64,000 nucleotides of DNA from Mycobacterium asiaticum DSM 44297 (GCF_000613245.1 NZ_HG964937.1:1016122-1080121), one strand, 5' to 3'. Positions 48,947 through 57,991 are shown, numbered from the stretch's first letter. The notes: generated from the letters alone by a model not told the origin. A program made the numbers and translations.

Positions 48947-50533
48947 ATGGAGTCCGCCGATGCCGTCGTGATCGGAGCCGGTCACCACGGGTTGGTAGCC
49001 GCGGCGATGCTGGCCGACGCGGGCTGGGACGTGCTGGTGCTCGAGGCTCAAGCCGAGCCGGGTGGGGCGGTGCGCAGCGCCGAACTGACCCCGGGTTACA
49101 TCACCGACCTGTTCAGTTCCTACTACCCGATGACGGTGGCGTCGCCGGCGATGACCGAGCTGGGCCTAGAGGAGCACGGCCTGCGCTGGTCACACGCCCC
49201 GGCAGTGGTCGGTCATCCACGGAGCGCGACCGACGACGATCCGCCCGTTCTCTACCATGACCCCGCCCAAACCGCGGCCGAATTCGGGCGGCGCGAGCCT
49301 GCCGATGCCGACAACTGGCTGCGCGTCGTGGAACTGTGGGACAAGGTCAAGTCGCCACTGCTGAACGCGATGTTGTCACCCTTCCCGCCGACGGGAGCCT
49401 TGCTACAGCTGCTGCACAAGCTCGGCACTTCGGAAGCCATCCGGCTCGCCAATCTTCTTGTGCAGCCGGCCAACTCGATGGCGCAGCGAATGTTCGATGG
49501 TGATGCACCGCGAATCATGCTGTTGGGCAACGCAATGCACGCCGATATTCCGCCGGACGCGCCGGGTAGCGGCGTCATGGGTTTCCTGATGACCATGCTC
49601 GGACAGGATGTGGGTTGGCCCGTACCGGTTGGCGGCTCGGGACAACTGACGGCGGCCCTGGTGAACCGGGCGCGCTCGGCCGGCGCCCGGATCGAGTGCA
49701 ACCAGCATGTCGCCCGCGTCGAGGTACAGGGCGGTCGGGCGGTCGGGGTTACGACGGCCGCGGGACGGACGGTTCGGGCGCGGCGCGCCGTTGTTGCCGA
49801 CGTGACTGCGCCGCAACTGTTTTGCCAGATGCTGCCCGCGGATACGCTGCCGGCGAGCTTGCGCGATGACCTCGAGCACTTCGAATGGGACCCCCCGGTG
49901 GTCAAGGTCAACTATGCGGTGGACCGTCGGGTGCCCTGGCGCGCGGGGAAGTTGCGCAGCGTAGGCACCGTGCATCTCGGCGCCGACGGCGACGGATTGG
50001 TGCGGTGGATGGCCGACCTGAACACGCGCGTGGTGCCCGAGCGTCCCTTCATGCTGCTGGGTCAGACCACCACCGCGGATCCGACGAGATCACCCGAAGG
50101 CACCGAAAGTGTCTGGGCTTACACGCATTTGCCCCGCGAGATAGCCGACGACGCCGCGGCGGAAAAGCTGGCGACGGCGATGGACAACGTGATCGAGGAG
50201 CACGCCCCAGGGTTCTGTGCCGGAGTGATCTATCGCGACGTGCAACGGCCCTCGGATCTGGAAGCCAGCGATGCGAACCTGCACCGCGGTGCGGTCAACG
50301 GTGGGACGTCGCAATTGCAGCAGATGCTGATCTTCCGGCCGGCGCCCGGGATGGGACGAGCCGAGACGCCGATCGAGCGGCTGTACCTGGGCAGCGCTTC
50401 GGCATCACCTGGCGGGTCGGTCAACGGCGCCTGCGGCCGCAACGCGGCGAAGGCCGCGCTGGCCGCCGACGGGGTGACCGGTTGGCCGCGGCGCAAGCTC
50501 AGCCGTGCGGTGTTTTCGCTGCTGACCAAGTGA
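48947..50533 (+). CDS. FAD-dependent phytoene desaturase-like oxidoreductase
   Basis: A 528-residue flavoprotein of the CrtI/PYROXD2 group. The dinucleotide-binding motif is AVVIGAGHHGLVAAAMLADAGW with the following acidic LVLEAQAEPGG. A GSGVMGFL/VPVGGSGQLTAALVNRA segment is the conserved middle motif. The C-terminal flavin motif is YLGSASASPGGSVNGACGRNAA. Carotenoid desaturases share this layout, but many mycobacterial paralogues have no carotenoid link, so the substrate is open. It follows the SRPBCC gene by 3 bp. The 3' spacer to pepB contains a 62-bp palindrome that could stop transcription from both sides. Confidence 0.85.
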   Translation: MESADAVVIGAGHHGLVAAAMLADAGWDVLVLEAQAEPGGAVRSAELTPGYITDLFSSYYPMTVASPAMTELGLEEHGLRWSHAPAVVGHPRSATDDDPPVLYHDPAQTAAEFGRREPADADNWLRVVELWDKVKSPLLNAMLSPFPPTGALLQLLHKLGTSEAIRLANLLVQPANSMAQRMFDGDAPRIMLLGNAMHADIPPDAPGSGVMGFLMTMLGQDVGWPVPVGGSGQLTAALVNRARSAGARIECNQHVARVEVQGGRAVGVTTAAGRTVRARRAVVADVTAPQLFCQMLPADTLPASLRDDLEHFEWDPPVVKVNYAVDRRVPWRAGKLRSVGTVHLGADGDGLVRWMADLNTRVVPERPFMLLGQTTTADPTRSPEGTESVWAYTHLPREIADDAAAEKLATAMDNVIEEHAPGFCAGVIYRDVQRPSDLEASDANLHRGAVNGGTSQLQQMLIFRPAPGMGRAETPIERLYLGSASASPGGSVNGACGRNAAKAALAADGVTGWPRRKLSRAVFSLLTK

Positions 50534-50562
50534 AGTGTCGCTAGGTACCCGGCCGCTAGCCG

Positions 50563-50624
50563 CGCCGAGCGTCACGCTGGTGTGACACTGGGCGCCCAGC
50601 GCCACGCTGGCGTGACGCTCGGCG
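50563..50624. repeat. 62-bp palindromic repeat, variant with GTCACGCTGG arms
   Basis: Near-perfect inverted repeat with ~30-bp arms, CGCCGAGCGTCACGCTGG at the left and CGTGACGCTCGGCG at the right end. Its length and CGCCGAG/CTCGGCG termini match the elements at 9863, 9987 and 18984, but the centre differs. It sits between the convergent CrtI-like and pepB genes and may act as a bidirectional terminator. Confidence 0.85.
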
Positions 50625-50644
50625 AGGTGAAGGGCTAGGGCTGC

Positions 50645-52195
50645 TCAGCCGTTGGCGACGATGTCTTCCAGCACCGCGATCATGGTGCGGGTGGGCACGC
50701 CGGTGGCGCCCTTGGGCGTCGCGCCCCACGGGCTGCCGGTGTTGTAGGCCGGTCCGGCGACGTCGATGTGCGCCCACTCGACCGAATCGGCGACGAATTC
50801 CCGCAGGAACACCCCGGCCACCAGCATGCCGGCGAAACGCTGGCCGCTGATGTTGGACAGGTCGGCCACCGTGGACTTCAGGTCGTCCTTGAGTTCGTCG
50901 GGCAACGGCATCGGCCAGCCGTTCTCGCCCACCCGCTGCGAGATTGCAGCGACGCGGTCGCGGAACTCGTCGCTGCCCATCACGCCGGGGATGCGGGCGC
51001 CCAGCGCCACCGTCTGGGCACCGGTCAGGGTGGACGTCTCGATCAGGTAGTCGGGGTTGTCCTCGCACGCCCGGACGATGGCGTCGGCGAGGATGAGCCG
51101 GCCCTCGGCGTCGGTGTTCTGCACCTCGACCGTGATTCCGCCGTACTGGGTCAACACGTCACCGGGCCGCTGCGCCGTCGATGACGGCATGTTCTCGGCC
51201 ATCGGCACGGTCGCGATGACGTCGATCGGCAGCTCGAGCTCGGCGGCCAGGGCCACGGTGGCGATCACCGCGGCGGCGCCGCCCATGTCGGACGTCATGT
51301 GATGCATTCCGGCGGCCGGCTTGATCGAGATGCCGCCGGTGTCGAAGGTGACGCCCTTGCCTACCAGGGCGACTTTCTTCACCTGCTTGGCGTTTCTGGC
51401 GAGCCGGGAGCCGCGATGGATCAACCGAACCAGCCGGGGCGGCCGCGATGAGCCCTGGCCCACGCCGATCACGCCGCCGTAGCCGCCCTTCTTCAGCGCC
51501 TTATCGTCGAGCACCTCTACCTCGAGGCCCACCGATTCACCCAGTTTCCTTGCGCGCTTGGCGAATTCGTCGGGGAACAGATGGCTTGGCGGGGTGTTGA
51601 CGAAGTCGCGTGCGGTGGCCACGGCGGTGGCCACGGCCGCTGCGTGCGCGGCTTGCTTCTTGGCGTCCTTTGCGGTGGAGAGCACGGTTACCTTGCGCAG
51701 TCCGGCATCTTTCGGCGCGGTCTTAGCGCTGCGGAACGCGCTGAAGCGGTAGCTGCCCAACACCAGCCCTTCCACGACCGCCTCGACGATTCCCTCGCCG
51801 GTCAACTCACCCAGTGTCGTGATCACCGCCTCGGTGCTGCCCAGCGAACGGGCCGCGACACCGGCGGCGCGACGCACCACGTCGGCCGGCCACTCGTACC
51901 GGGCCTTGCCCAGCCCGACCGTCAGCACGCTGGCCACCGGCAGCGAGGACACCACCAGCCGGTGCACCTGTTCGGCGCCGCCCTTGGCGTCCAGGGCGCG
52001 CAGGCCGGCCTCGATCTCGGCGACCGCATCGGCGGGCAGGAAGGCCTCGGCCGCGGCAACCGTGGCGGCGGACTCGTCGCTGTTTGGATCGGCGTCACCG
52101 GCCGAGACGACCGGCACCAGCAGGACCGACGCAGACACACCACGCTTGGGCAGCGCGGAAGCGACCGAGACGGCGGGGGCGTTGTAGGCACTCAC
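50645..52195 (-). CDS. pepB: leucyl aminopeptidase PepB (M17 family)
   Basis: Di-metal cytosolic aminopeptidase that removes N-terminal residues from peptides. 516 residues. The metal-binding and catalytic residues of M17 enzymes are visible: VGKGVTFDTGGISIKPAAGM (Lys and Asp ligands), MTSDMGGAAA (Asp), and NTDAEGRLILADAI (Asp, Glu and the catalytic Arg). The N-terminal ~170 residues form the usual accessory domain. GTG 52195 is preceded by TAGGGT 8 nt upstream, marking a leaderless start. It lies 20 bp downstream of the cyclase gene on the same strand but with its own promoter. Confidence 0.94.
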   Translation of the reverse strand: MSAYNAPAVSVASALPKRGVSASVLLVPVVSAGDADPNSDESAATVAAAEAFLPADAVAEIEAGLRALDAKGGAEQVHRLVVSSLPVASVLTVGLGKARYEWPADVVRRAAGVAARSLGSTEAVITTLGELTGEGIVEAVVEGLVLGSYRFSAFRSAKTAPKDAGLRKVTVLSTAKDAKKQAAHAAAVATAVATARDFVNTPPSHLFPDEFAKRARKLGESVGLEVEVLDDKALKKGGYGGVIGVGQGSSRPPRLVRLIHRGSRLARNAKQVKKVALVGKGVTFDTGGISIKPAAGMHHMTSDMGGAAAVIATVALAAELELPIDVIATVPMAENMPSSTAQRPGDVLTQYGGITVEVQNTDAEGRLILADAIVRACEDNPDYLIETSTLTGAQTVALGARIPGVMGSDEFRDRVAAISQRVGENGWPMPLPDELKDDLKSTVADLSNISGQRFAGMLVAGVFLREFVADSVEWAHIDVAGPAYNTGSPWGATPKGATGVPTRTMIAVLEDIVANG

Positions 52196-52203
52196 GTGCA
52201 GTA

Positions 52204-52209
52204 ACCCTA
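52204..52209 (-). promoter_or_regulatory. -10 hexamer of a leaderless promoter for pepB
   Basis: Minus-strand TAGGGT, 8 nt before GTG 52195. It partly overlaps the spacer after the cyclase gene. Confidence 0.5.
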
Positions 52210-52215
52210 GTCGGG

Positions 52216-53331
52216 TCAGCCGGACGACGTTTCGTCCGCTGCGCGGGCGCGCAGTTCGAAGGCCGCGACGGGGGAGTCAAAACCCTTGAGCGTCAACGGG
52301 CCGTACGGCTCGGCCGGCCAGTCCGGCAATTGCTCGCGCAGCGCCGAATCGGCCAGGATCTGCGCCGGCCCGGCCGCCGCGACGAGCCGGGCGGCCAGGT
52401 TGACGGGGTTTCCGAAGTAGTCCCCGTTGATGGCCAGCGCGGTGCCGTGCGCGAGGCCGGCCCGCACGTGCAGGCCCTCCTGGCGGGCCCGGGGGTGCTC
52501 GACGAGATCGACCGCGGCCTGTGCGAGGCGCTCCGCGGAGGAGCTCACCCACATCACCGCGTCGCCGATGAACTTCACCACCCGCCCGCCGTTGGCGTGC
52601 ACCACGTCCGACACGGTGGCGCCGAACTCGTTCAGGAGTTCCTGCAGCTCGTTGGGGGTCAGGGTCTGCGTCAATACCGTGAAGCTGGACAGGTCCGCAA
52701 AACCGATGCCGCACACCACACTTGCCGAGGTGTCCCGGATGACGCCCTCGAAGTGGGTCCGGGCGCTGGTCAGGTGGTGGCGGTGCACGATGTCGATCAG
52801 GGCGCCGATGCGCGGTACGAACTCCGCGACCGCCCGGTAGGCCTGCGCGGTGGCGAGTTCGTCGTGGGTGTAGGTCATCTGGATGTCGGGAGTGCCGGCG
52901 CGGATCATCGTCGACTCGGCCTCGGCGAGCCGGGCCATGGTGGCGCCGAGCACCCGCAACAGCCCGAAGGCGCCGTCCTCACCGACCACGCCCTTCAAGG
53001 CGACCCAGGTCTTGAGCGCGTCGACGTCGGCCTGGCTCAGCGCCGGAACCTCGGAGCCCGCGACCGTCAGGCCCAGCAGCGCCCAGGCATGGGCTATCTC
53101 GTCGGGCGAGACTCCGACCTGCTCGGCCGCCGCGGCCAGGGTGTAGATCGGCCGTCCCGACCACTGCAGGACATCGCCGGCCAAGCCGAACAGCCGGCCC
53201 CGCTGCTCGGCTTCGACCATGTCCTCGACCGTGAACCCGAGGTCGTCCAGATATTTGATGAGATCGGCCCGGCCGCGCGGATCGGCGATTCCCGCGGCCT
53301 CCAGCGCGTCGTAGTCCAGCGAGTCGGACAC
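52216..53331 (-). CDS. class III adenylate cyclase (Rv2212-like)
   Basis: A 371-residue soluble cyclase that makes cAMP. Residues ~1-180 are an N-terminal regulatory region (pH or fatty-acid sensing in the M. tuberculosis protein, as reported). The catalytic domain (~200-365) has the first metal Asp in GIGFADLSSFT, substrate-specifying and metal residues in GGRVVKFIGDAVMWV (Lys and second Asp), and NPVNLAARLVA with the transition-state Asn and Arg. All six key residues appear present, unlike the large LuxR-type cyclase near the left end. GTG 53331 is 42 bp from the divergent gcvT start, so the two promoters overlap. Confidence 0.92.
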   Translation of the reverse strand: MSDSLDYDALEAAGIADPRGRADLIKYLDDLGFTVEDMVEAEQRGRLFGLAGDVLQWSGRPIYTLAAAAEQVGVSPDEIAHAWALLGLTVAGSEVPALSQADVDALKTWVALKGVVGEDGAFGLLRVLGATMARLAEAESTMIRAGTPDIQMTYTHDELATAQAYRAVAEFVPRIGALIDIVHRHHLTSARTHFEGVIRDTSASVVCGIGFADLSSFTVLTQTLTPNELQELLNEFGATVSDVVHANGGRVVKFIGDAVMWVSSSAERLAQAAVDLVEHPRARQEGLHVRAGLAHGTALAINGDYFGNPVNLAARLVAAAGPAQILADSALREQLPDWPAEPYGPLTLKGFDSPVAAFELRARAADETSSG

Positions 53332-53359
53332 CTGGTCAAGTGTGCCAGCATCGCTCGAT

Positions 53360-53365
53360 TAGGGT
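53360..53365 (+). promoter_or_regulatory. -10 hexamer of a leaderless promoter for gcvT
   Basis: TAGGGT, 8 nt before GTG 53374, in the 42-bp spacer shared with the divergent cyclase gene. It supports GTG 53374 rather than the long frame that opens upstream. Confidence 0.5.
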
Positions 53366-53373
53366 GGGACGCC

Positions 53374-54486
53374 GTGACCGCGCCTGAGCCGTTGACCGGA
53401 CCATTGGAAGACCGCCACCGGGAGCTGGGTGCGAGCTTCGCCGAATTCAGCGGCTGGCTGATGCCGGTGTCCTACGCCGGCACCGTCAGCGAACACAACG
53501 CCACCCGCAACGCCGTTGGGTTGTTCGACGTCAGCCACCTGGGCAAGGCGCTGGTCCGCGGCCCCGGAGCCGCGCAGTTCGTCAATTCCGCGCTGACCAA
53601 CGACCTGGGTCGGATCGGTCCGGGCAAGGCGCAATACACGTTGTGCTGCACCGAATCCGGCGGCGTCATCGACGACCTGATCGCGTACTACGTCAGCGAC
53701 GACGAAATCTTCCTGGTGCCCAACGCTGCCAACACCGCCGCCGTCGTGCAGGCCCTGCAGCAAGCCGCTGAGGCCGGGTTTGGGGCCGAGCTCACCGTCA
53801 CCAACCTGCATCGCGACTATGCGGTGCTGGCCGTGCAGGGACCGCGCTCGACCGACGTCCTGGCCGCACTCGGCCTGCCCACCGACATGGACTACATGGG
53901 CTACGCCGACGCCACCTATTCCGGTGTGCCGGTGCGGGTTTGCCGCACCGGGTACACAGGTGAGCACGGTTACGAGCTGTTGCCGCCGTGGGACTCCGCG
54001 GCGGTCGTGTTCGACGCGCTGGTGGCCGCAGTCGCCGACGCCGGCGGTCAGCCCGCCGGTCTGGGCGCGCGCGACACGCTGCGAACGGAAATGGGCTACC
54101 CGTTGCACGGGCACGAACTGTCCCTGGACATCTCACCGCTGCAGGCCAGGTGCGGCTGGGCGATCGGCTGGAAGAAGGATGCGTTCTTCGGGCGCGATGC
54201 GCTGCTGGCCGAGAAGGAAGCTGGCCCGCGGAGGCTGCTGCGGGGGCTGCGCATGACCGGCCGCGGAGTGCTGCGCCCGGGCCTGAGCGTGCGCGACGGT
54301 GAGCGCACCGTGGGGACCACCACGTCGGGCACGTTTTCGCCGACCCTGCAGCTCGGCATCGCGCTGGCGCTGATCGACACCGACGCCGGGATCCAGGACG
54401 GGCAGCAAATCACCGTCGATGTGCGGGGCCGCGCCGTCGAGTGCGAAGTGGTCCGCCCGCCTTTCGTCGACGTGAAGACCCGCTGA
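53374..54486 (+). CDS. gcvT: glycine cleavage system aminomethyltransferase GcvT
   Basis: T-protein of the glycine cleavage system: moves the methylene group from lipoyl-bound aminomethyl to tetrahydrofolate and releases ammonia. 370 residues. Family motifs: GWLMPVSYAGTVSEHNATR (folate-site region), GLFDVSHLGKALVRGP with the catalytic Asp, GYTGEHGYEL, and GLGARDTLRTEMGYPLHGHEL near residue 230. The C-terminal barrel domain ends with ECEVVRPPFVDV. The lipoyl-carrying H protein is not in this window. Adjacent to ilvE as in M. tuberculosis; its stop is 53 bp before the ilvE start. Confidence 0.95.
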   Translation: MTAPEPLTGPLEDRHRELGASFAEFSGWLMPVSYAGTVSEHNATRNAVGLFDVSHLGKALVRGPGAAQFVNSALTNDLGRIGPGKAQYTLCCTESGGVIDDLIAYYVSDDEIFLVPNAANTAAVVQALQQAAEAGFGAELTVTNLHRDYAVLAVQGPRSTDVLAALGLPTDMDYMGYADATYSGVPVRVCRTGYTGEHGYELLPPWDSAAVVFDALVAAVADAGGQPAGLGARDTLRTEMGYPLHGHELSLDISPLQARCGWAIGWKKDAFFGRDALLAEKEAGPRRLLRGLRMTGRGVLRPGLSVRDGERTVGTTTSGTFSPTLQLGIALALIDTDAGIQDGQQITVDVRGRAVECEVVRPPFVDVKTR

Positions 54487-54526
54487 TCGACGCCCGCGCA
54501 GGCAAAAACCCATTGCCCGCCGGTTA

Positions 54527-54532
54527 TAGAAT
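54527..54532 (+). promoter_or_regulatory. -10 hexamer of a leaderless promoter for ilvE
   Basis: TAGAAT, 7 nt before ATG 54540, within TTATAGAATC. No Shine-Dalgarno site. This decides the ATG as start over the frame opening at 54441. Confidence 0.6.
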
Positions 54533-54539
54533 CGGCGCC

Positions 54540-55646
54540 ATGACCAGCGGCACCCTCGAGTTCACGGTTTCGCCCGCGGCCAACCCCGCTACCGAGGCCG
54601 AGCGGGTAGCCATCCTCGCCGACCCCGGATTCGGGAAGTACCACACCGACCACATGGTGTCGATCGACTACGTCGAGGGTCGCGGCTGGCACAACGCGCG
54701 GGTCATCGGCTACGGGCCGATCGAGCTGGACCCATCGGCCATCGTGCTGCACTACGCGCAGGAGGTGTTCGAGGGACTCAAGGCCTACCGCTGGACCGAC
54801 GGCTCGATCGTGTCGTTCCGCGCCGACGCCAACGCGGCCCGGTTGCGTTCGTCGGCGCGCCGGCTGGCGATCCCGGAGCTTCCCGACGAGGTGTTCATCG
54901 AATCGCTGCGCCAGTTGATCGCCGTCGACAAAGCGTGGGTGCCCAAGGCCGGCGGTGAAGAGGCGCTTTATCTGCGGCCGTTCATCATCGCCACCGAGCC
55001 GGGCCTGGGCGTGCGCCCGGCCAAGGAGTACCGCTACCTGCTTATCGGCTCGCCGGCCGGCGCGTACTTCAAGGGCGGCATCAGCCCGGTGACGGTCTGG
55101 ATCTCCACCGAATACGTGCGGGCCAGCCCGGGTGGCACCGGCGCGGCCAAGTTCGGTGGCAACTACGCCGCCTCGCTACTGGCGCAGGCCGAAGCCGCCG
55201 AGAACGGCTGCGACCAGGTGGTGTGGCTCGACGGGGTGGAACGCCGCTTCGTCGAGGAGATGGGCGGGATGAACCTGTTCTTCGTGCTCGGCAGCGGCGG
55301 CTCGGCGCGCCTGGTGACACCTGAGCTGTCGGGTTCATTGTTGCCGGGCATCACCCGGGACTCGTTGCTGCAGTTGGCGATTGACGCGGGATTCAGCGTT
55401 GAGGAACGCAAGATCGACATCGAGGAGTGGGAGAAGAAGGCGGCCTCGGGGGAGATCACCGAGGTGTTCGCCTGTGGCACCGCCGCCGTGATCACCCCGG
55501 TCGCGCGCGTGAAGTACGGCCAGGACGAGTTCACCATCGCCGACGGCAAACCCGGCGAGGTGACCATGGCGCTGCGGGACACGCTGACCGGTATCCAGCG
55601 CGGCACCTTCGCCGACACCCACGGCTGGATGTCCCGGCTGGACTAG
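54540..55646 (+). CDS. ilvE: branched-chain amino acid aminotransferase IlvE
   Basis: PLP enzyme (fold type IV) for the last step of leucine, isoleucine and valine synthesis; in mycobacteria it also completes methionine recycling. 368 residues. Motifs: YAQEVFEGLKAYRW, LYLRPFIIATE, PLP lysine in GGTGAAKFGGNYAASLLAQ, and VEEMGGMNLFFVLG followed by LLPGITRDSLLQLA. The final GTAAVITPV loop holds the phosphate-binding Thr. Start ATG 54540 is supported by a leaderless -10 hexamer. It converges on cobS with a 9-bp gap; I recall a small membrane gene (Rv2209) at this place in M. tuberculosis, missing here. Confidence 0.95.
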   Translation: MTSGTLEFTVSPAANPATEAERVAILADPGFGKYHTDHMVSIDYVEGRGWHNARVIGYGPIELDPSAIVLHYAQEVFEGLKAYRWTDGSIVSFRADANAARLRSSARRLAIPELPDEVFIESLRQLIAVDKAWVPKAGGEEALYLRPFIIATEPGLGVRPAKEYRYLLIGSPAGAYFKGGISPVTVWISTEYVRASPGGTGAAKFGGNYAASLLAQAEAAENGCDQVVWLDGVERRFVEEMGGMNLFFVLGSGGSARLVTPELSGSLLPGITRDSLLQLAIDAGFSVEERKIDIEEWEKKAASGEITEVFACGTAAVITPVARVKYGQDEFTIADGKPGEVTMALRDTLTGIQRGTFADTHGWMSRLD

Positions 55647-55655
55647 GGGTCGCGC

Positions 55656-56384
55656 TCACCCAGCTAACGCGACCGCGCTCACCGTTGTCGTCACTTCGAT
55701 CACGGCACCCAGCACGTCACCGGTGATGCCGCCGAACCGGCGCACAGAATGCGCAACCAGCAGCACCCCACACGAAACCCCCAGCAGCACCGCGACCGGA
55801 CCCTGCCACAGCCGCGGACCGGCCAGCGCCGCACCGGCCAAAAGTATCGCCAGCCAGCCCAGCGCCACCCCAACCGGCTGGGTGGCTGCCACCTGCGCAC
55901 CCAACGCGCTGCCCTCGGCCGCGGGCACCGAACGCCGGCAGGCCAGCACCGCGCCGGCTCGCCCGGCAGCCACGGACACCACGATCGCCGCGCCGCCCAG
56001 CGCCGAAAATGCCAGGCCCTGCAGCACGATCACCACCACCACGGCCGCCACCCCGAACGGCCCGGCCGACCCGTCGCGCATCACCGCCAGGGCGCGCTGC
56101 GGCGGCCCATAGCAACCCAGACCGTCGGCGGTATCGGCGAGCCCGTCGATGTGCAGGCCGCGGGTGGCCAGCAGCAGCACTGCCACGGCCAACATGCCCG
56201 ACAGCGGGTTCCCCGGGCCGAAAGCCAGCCCCGCGGCCCACGTCACGGCCGCGGCCAGCGCCCCTAGGGCGGCGCCGACCAACGGAAACGCGGTCATCGT
56301 GCCGCGAGCCATCGGGCCGGACCACGAACTTGGCACGGGCAGCACCGTTCCGAACGCGAAAGCCGTTGCCACCGAACGAATCAC
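55656..56384 (-). CDS. cobS: cobalamin synthase CobS (adenosylcobinamide-GDP ribazoletransferase)
   Basis: Integral membrane enzyme that joins adenosylcobinamide-GDP with alpha-ribazole (phosphate), the closing step of cobalamin synthesis. The 242 residues are almost all hydrophobic helices. The conserved acidic motif RGLHIDGLADTADGLG is present, with MRDGSAGPFG just after it, and RRFGGITGDVLGA near the end. GTG 56384 overlaps the cobT stop (GTGA). The order cobU-cobT-cobS with 4-bp overlaps puts the whole nucleotide-loop assembly pathway in one operon. Confidence 0.93.
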   Translation of the reverse strand: MIRSVATAFAFGTVLPVPSSWSGPMARGTMTAFPLVGAALGALAAAVTWAAGLAFGPGNPLSGMLAVAVLLLATRGLHIDGLADTADGLGCYGPPQRALAVMRDGSAGPFGVAAVVVVIVLQGLAFSALGGAAIVVSVAAGRAGAVLACRRSVPAAEGSALGAQVAATQPVGVALGWLAILLAGAALAGPRLWQGPVAVLLGVSCGVLLVAHSVRRFGGITGDVLGAVIEVTTTVSAVALAG

Positions 56385-57436
56385 GTCGACGGCCCGGTGA
56401 CTCCCGCCTCGGTGAACGTCGCCATCGAGGACAGTGCCGCCACGGCGGCGCGCAGCACCGGCAACGCCACTGCGGCGCCGGTGCCTTCGCCCAACCGCAT
56501 CCGCAGCTCGAGAATCGGCTCCAACTCCAGGGCCGTCAGCGCCAGCGAATGACCGGGCTCGGTGGACCGGTGACCCGCCTGCCACCACTGCCGGGCACCC
56601 GGCGCCAGTCGCTCGGCCACCAGCGCGGCGGCCGTCACCGCCATGCCGTCCAGCAGCAGCGGGGTACGCCGAATCGCGGCCTGCGCACAGAAGCCGGCCA
56701 TCGCCGCGAAATCCGCGCCGCCGCAGGTGCGCAGTAAGGCGACCGGGTTGTCCTTGATGAGGCGCGCACGGAACATTGCGTCGCGCACCGCCGCCGTCTT
56801 GCGTACCCAGGCGGCGTCGTCGATCCCGGTGCCGAAGCCGACGACGGCGACGGGCTCGGTGCCGGTCAGTGCCCCCACCAGCACCGCGGCTGGGGTGGTG
56901 TTGCCGATGCCCATGTCTCCGGCGATCAGCAGGTCAGCGCCCGCGTCTACCTCCTCGTCGGCGATCTGCTGGCCGGAGGCGATTGCGCGGGCCGTCTCGT
57001 CGTCGGTCAGGGCGTCTTCGACGGCGATGTCGCCGCTGCCGCGTCGCACCTTGTCACTGAACCGCTCCGATGGCCCCAGCAATGGCTGCTCGCAGTCCAC
57101 GGCCAGGTCCACCACCCGCACCGTGGCACCGGCGATGTCGGCCAGCGCGTTGATCGCCGCACCGCCGCGCTCGATGTTGGTGACCATCTGAGCGGTCACC
57201 TCCGGCGGGTACGCCGAAACCCTGGACCGCGCGACGCCGTGGTCACCGGCGAAAACCACGATGCGGGCCCGTTCGAATTGCCTTGGCGGGCAATGACCCT
57301 GGCAGGCCGCGGCCCACACAGAGAGATCCTCCAGCCGGCCCAGCGAGCCGCGCGGTTTGGTCAGGGTGTCCTGCCGGGCGCGGGCGGCGGCTTCGGCGCC
57401 GGGGTCCGGCGGCGACACCGGCGCGAACCCGATCAC
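56381..57436 (-). CDS. cobT: nicotinate-nucleotide:DMB phosphoribosyltransferase CobT
   Basis: Activates the lower ligand base, usually 5,6-dimethylbenzimidazole, to alpha-ribazole phosphate. 351 residues. Motifs: TKPRGSLGRLEDL, VVFAGDHGVARSRVSAYP, NIERGGAAINALA, GDMGIGNTTPAAVLVGAL, and the catalytic Glu in MRLGEGTGAAVALP near residue 320. GTG 57436 starts inside the cobU stop, and the cobT stop overlaps cobS. Translational coupling is therefore likely throughout. No biosynthetic gene for the dimethylbenzimidazole base is in the window. Confidence 0.94.
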   Translation of the reverse strand: MIGFAPVSPPDPGAEAAARARQDTLTKPRGSLGRLEDLSVWAAACQGHCPPRQFERARIVVFAGDHGVARSRVSAYPPEVTAQMVTNIERGGAAINALADIAGATVRVVDLAVDCEQPLLGPSERFSDKVRRGSGDIAVEDALTDDETARAIASGQQIADEEVDAGADLLIAGDMGIGNTTPAAVLVGALTGTEPVAVVGFGTGIDDAAWVRKTAAVRDAMFRARLIKDNPVALLRTCGGADFAAMAGFCAQAAIRRTPLLLDGMAVTAAALVAERLAPGARQWWQAGHRSTEPGHSLALTALELEPILELRMRLGEGTGAAVALPVLRAAVAALSSMATFTEAGVTGPST

Positions 57437-57963
57437 GCCGGCGCCTTGATCGTCAGGGCCTGTCCGGCGACCACCAGGACCACCCGCTCGCACAGCGCGG
57501 CCATGCGCTGGTTGAGGGTGCCGAGTTCGTCGGCGAAGCGACGTCCGGAAGCCGTCGCGGGTACCACAGTCAGCCCTACCTCAGGGCTGACCAGCAAAAG
57601 TGCCGACCCGAACGCGCCGACGGCCGCCGCCAGCTCCGCGACGGGTTCGGTCGCCGAGCCGTCCTGCCAGCCACGGCGGTCCAGTGTGCGGGTGAGCCAG
57701 GTGCCGAGATCGTCGACGAGCGCCGGAACGTCGGGGGACCGGCGCAATTCGGCGGCTACATCATCGGTTTCGACCGTCGTCCAGTGACCGGGCCGGCGGC
57801 TGCGGTGCCGAGCGATCCGCTGCAGCCAATCCGGGTCGGCCTCGCCCGACGGCCCGGGGGCCAGGTAGCGGACCGGCTGATCGGATTGCAGTGCCTGTGT
57901 GATCGTGTCCTCCGCCCATCTGGACTTGCCCGACCGGATGCCGCCCAGTACCAGCGTGCGCAC
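57433..57963 (-). CDS. cobU: adenosylcobinamide kinase/guanylyltransferase CobU
   Basis: Phosphorylates adenosylcobinamide and attaches GMP, making the substrate of CobS. 176 residues. The P-loop is LVLGGIRSGKSRWAE, the guanylylated-His region RIARHRSRRPGHWTTVE, and a Walker-B-like VDDLGTWLTR follows. The closing segment ends in NQRMAALCERVVLVVAGQAL, as in the family. GTG 57963 is the start. In M. tuberculosis cobU is, as I recall, at Rv0254c, far from cobT/cobS; here it heads their operon, which may be the ancestral arrangement or a rearrangement. Confidence 0.93.
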   Translation of the reverse strand: MRTLVLGGIRSGKSRWAEDTITQALQSDQPVRYLAPGPSGEADPDWLQRIARHRSRRPGHWTTVETDDVAAELRRSPDVPALVDDLGTWLTRTLDRRGWQDGSATEPVAELAAAVGAFGSALLLVSPEVGLTVVPATASGRRFADELGTLNQRMAALCERVVLVVAGQALTIKAPA

Positions 57964-57991
57964 GTGTGTTCAGACGGCTTCCGGGCGGCGG

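Noticed and set aside
52084..53373. Upstream extension of the gcvT frame to 52084
   Set aside because: The extension runs antisense through the cyclase gene. The conserved GcvT sequence begins at GTG 53374, which has its own -10 hexamer.
57964..57991. Cobalamin riboswitch before cobU, cobC or cobD
   Set aside because: The spacers upstream of these genes are 28-90 bp, too short for a B12 riboswitch, and no B12-box-like GCCACTG motif was found there.
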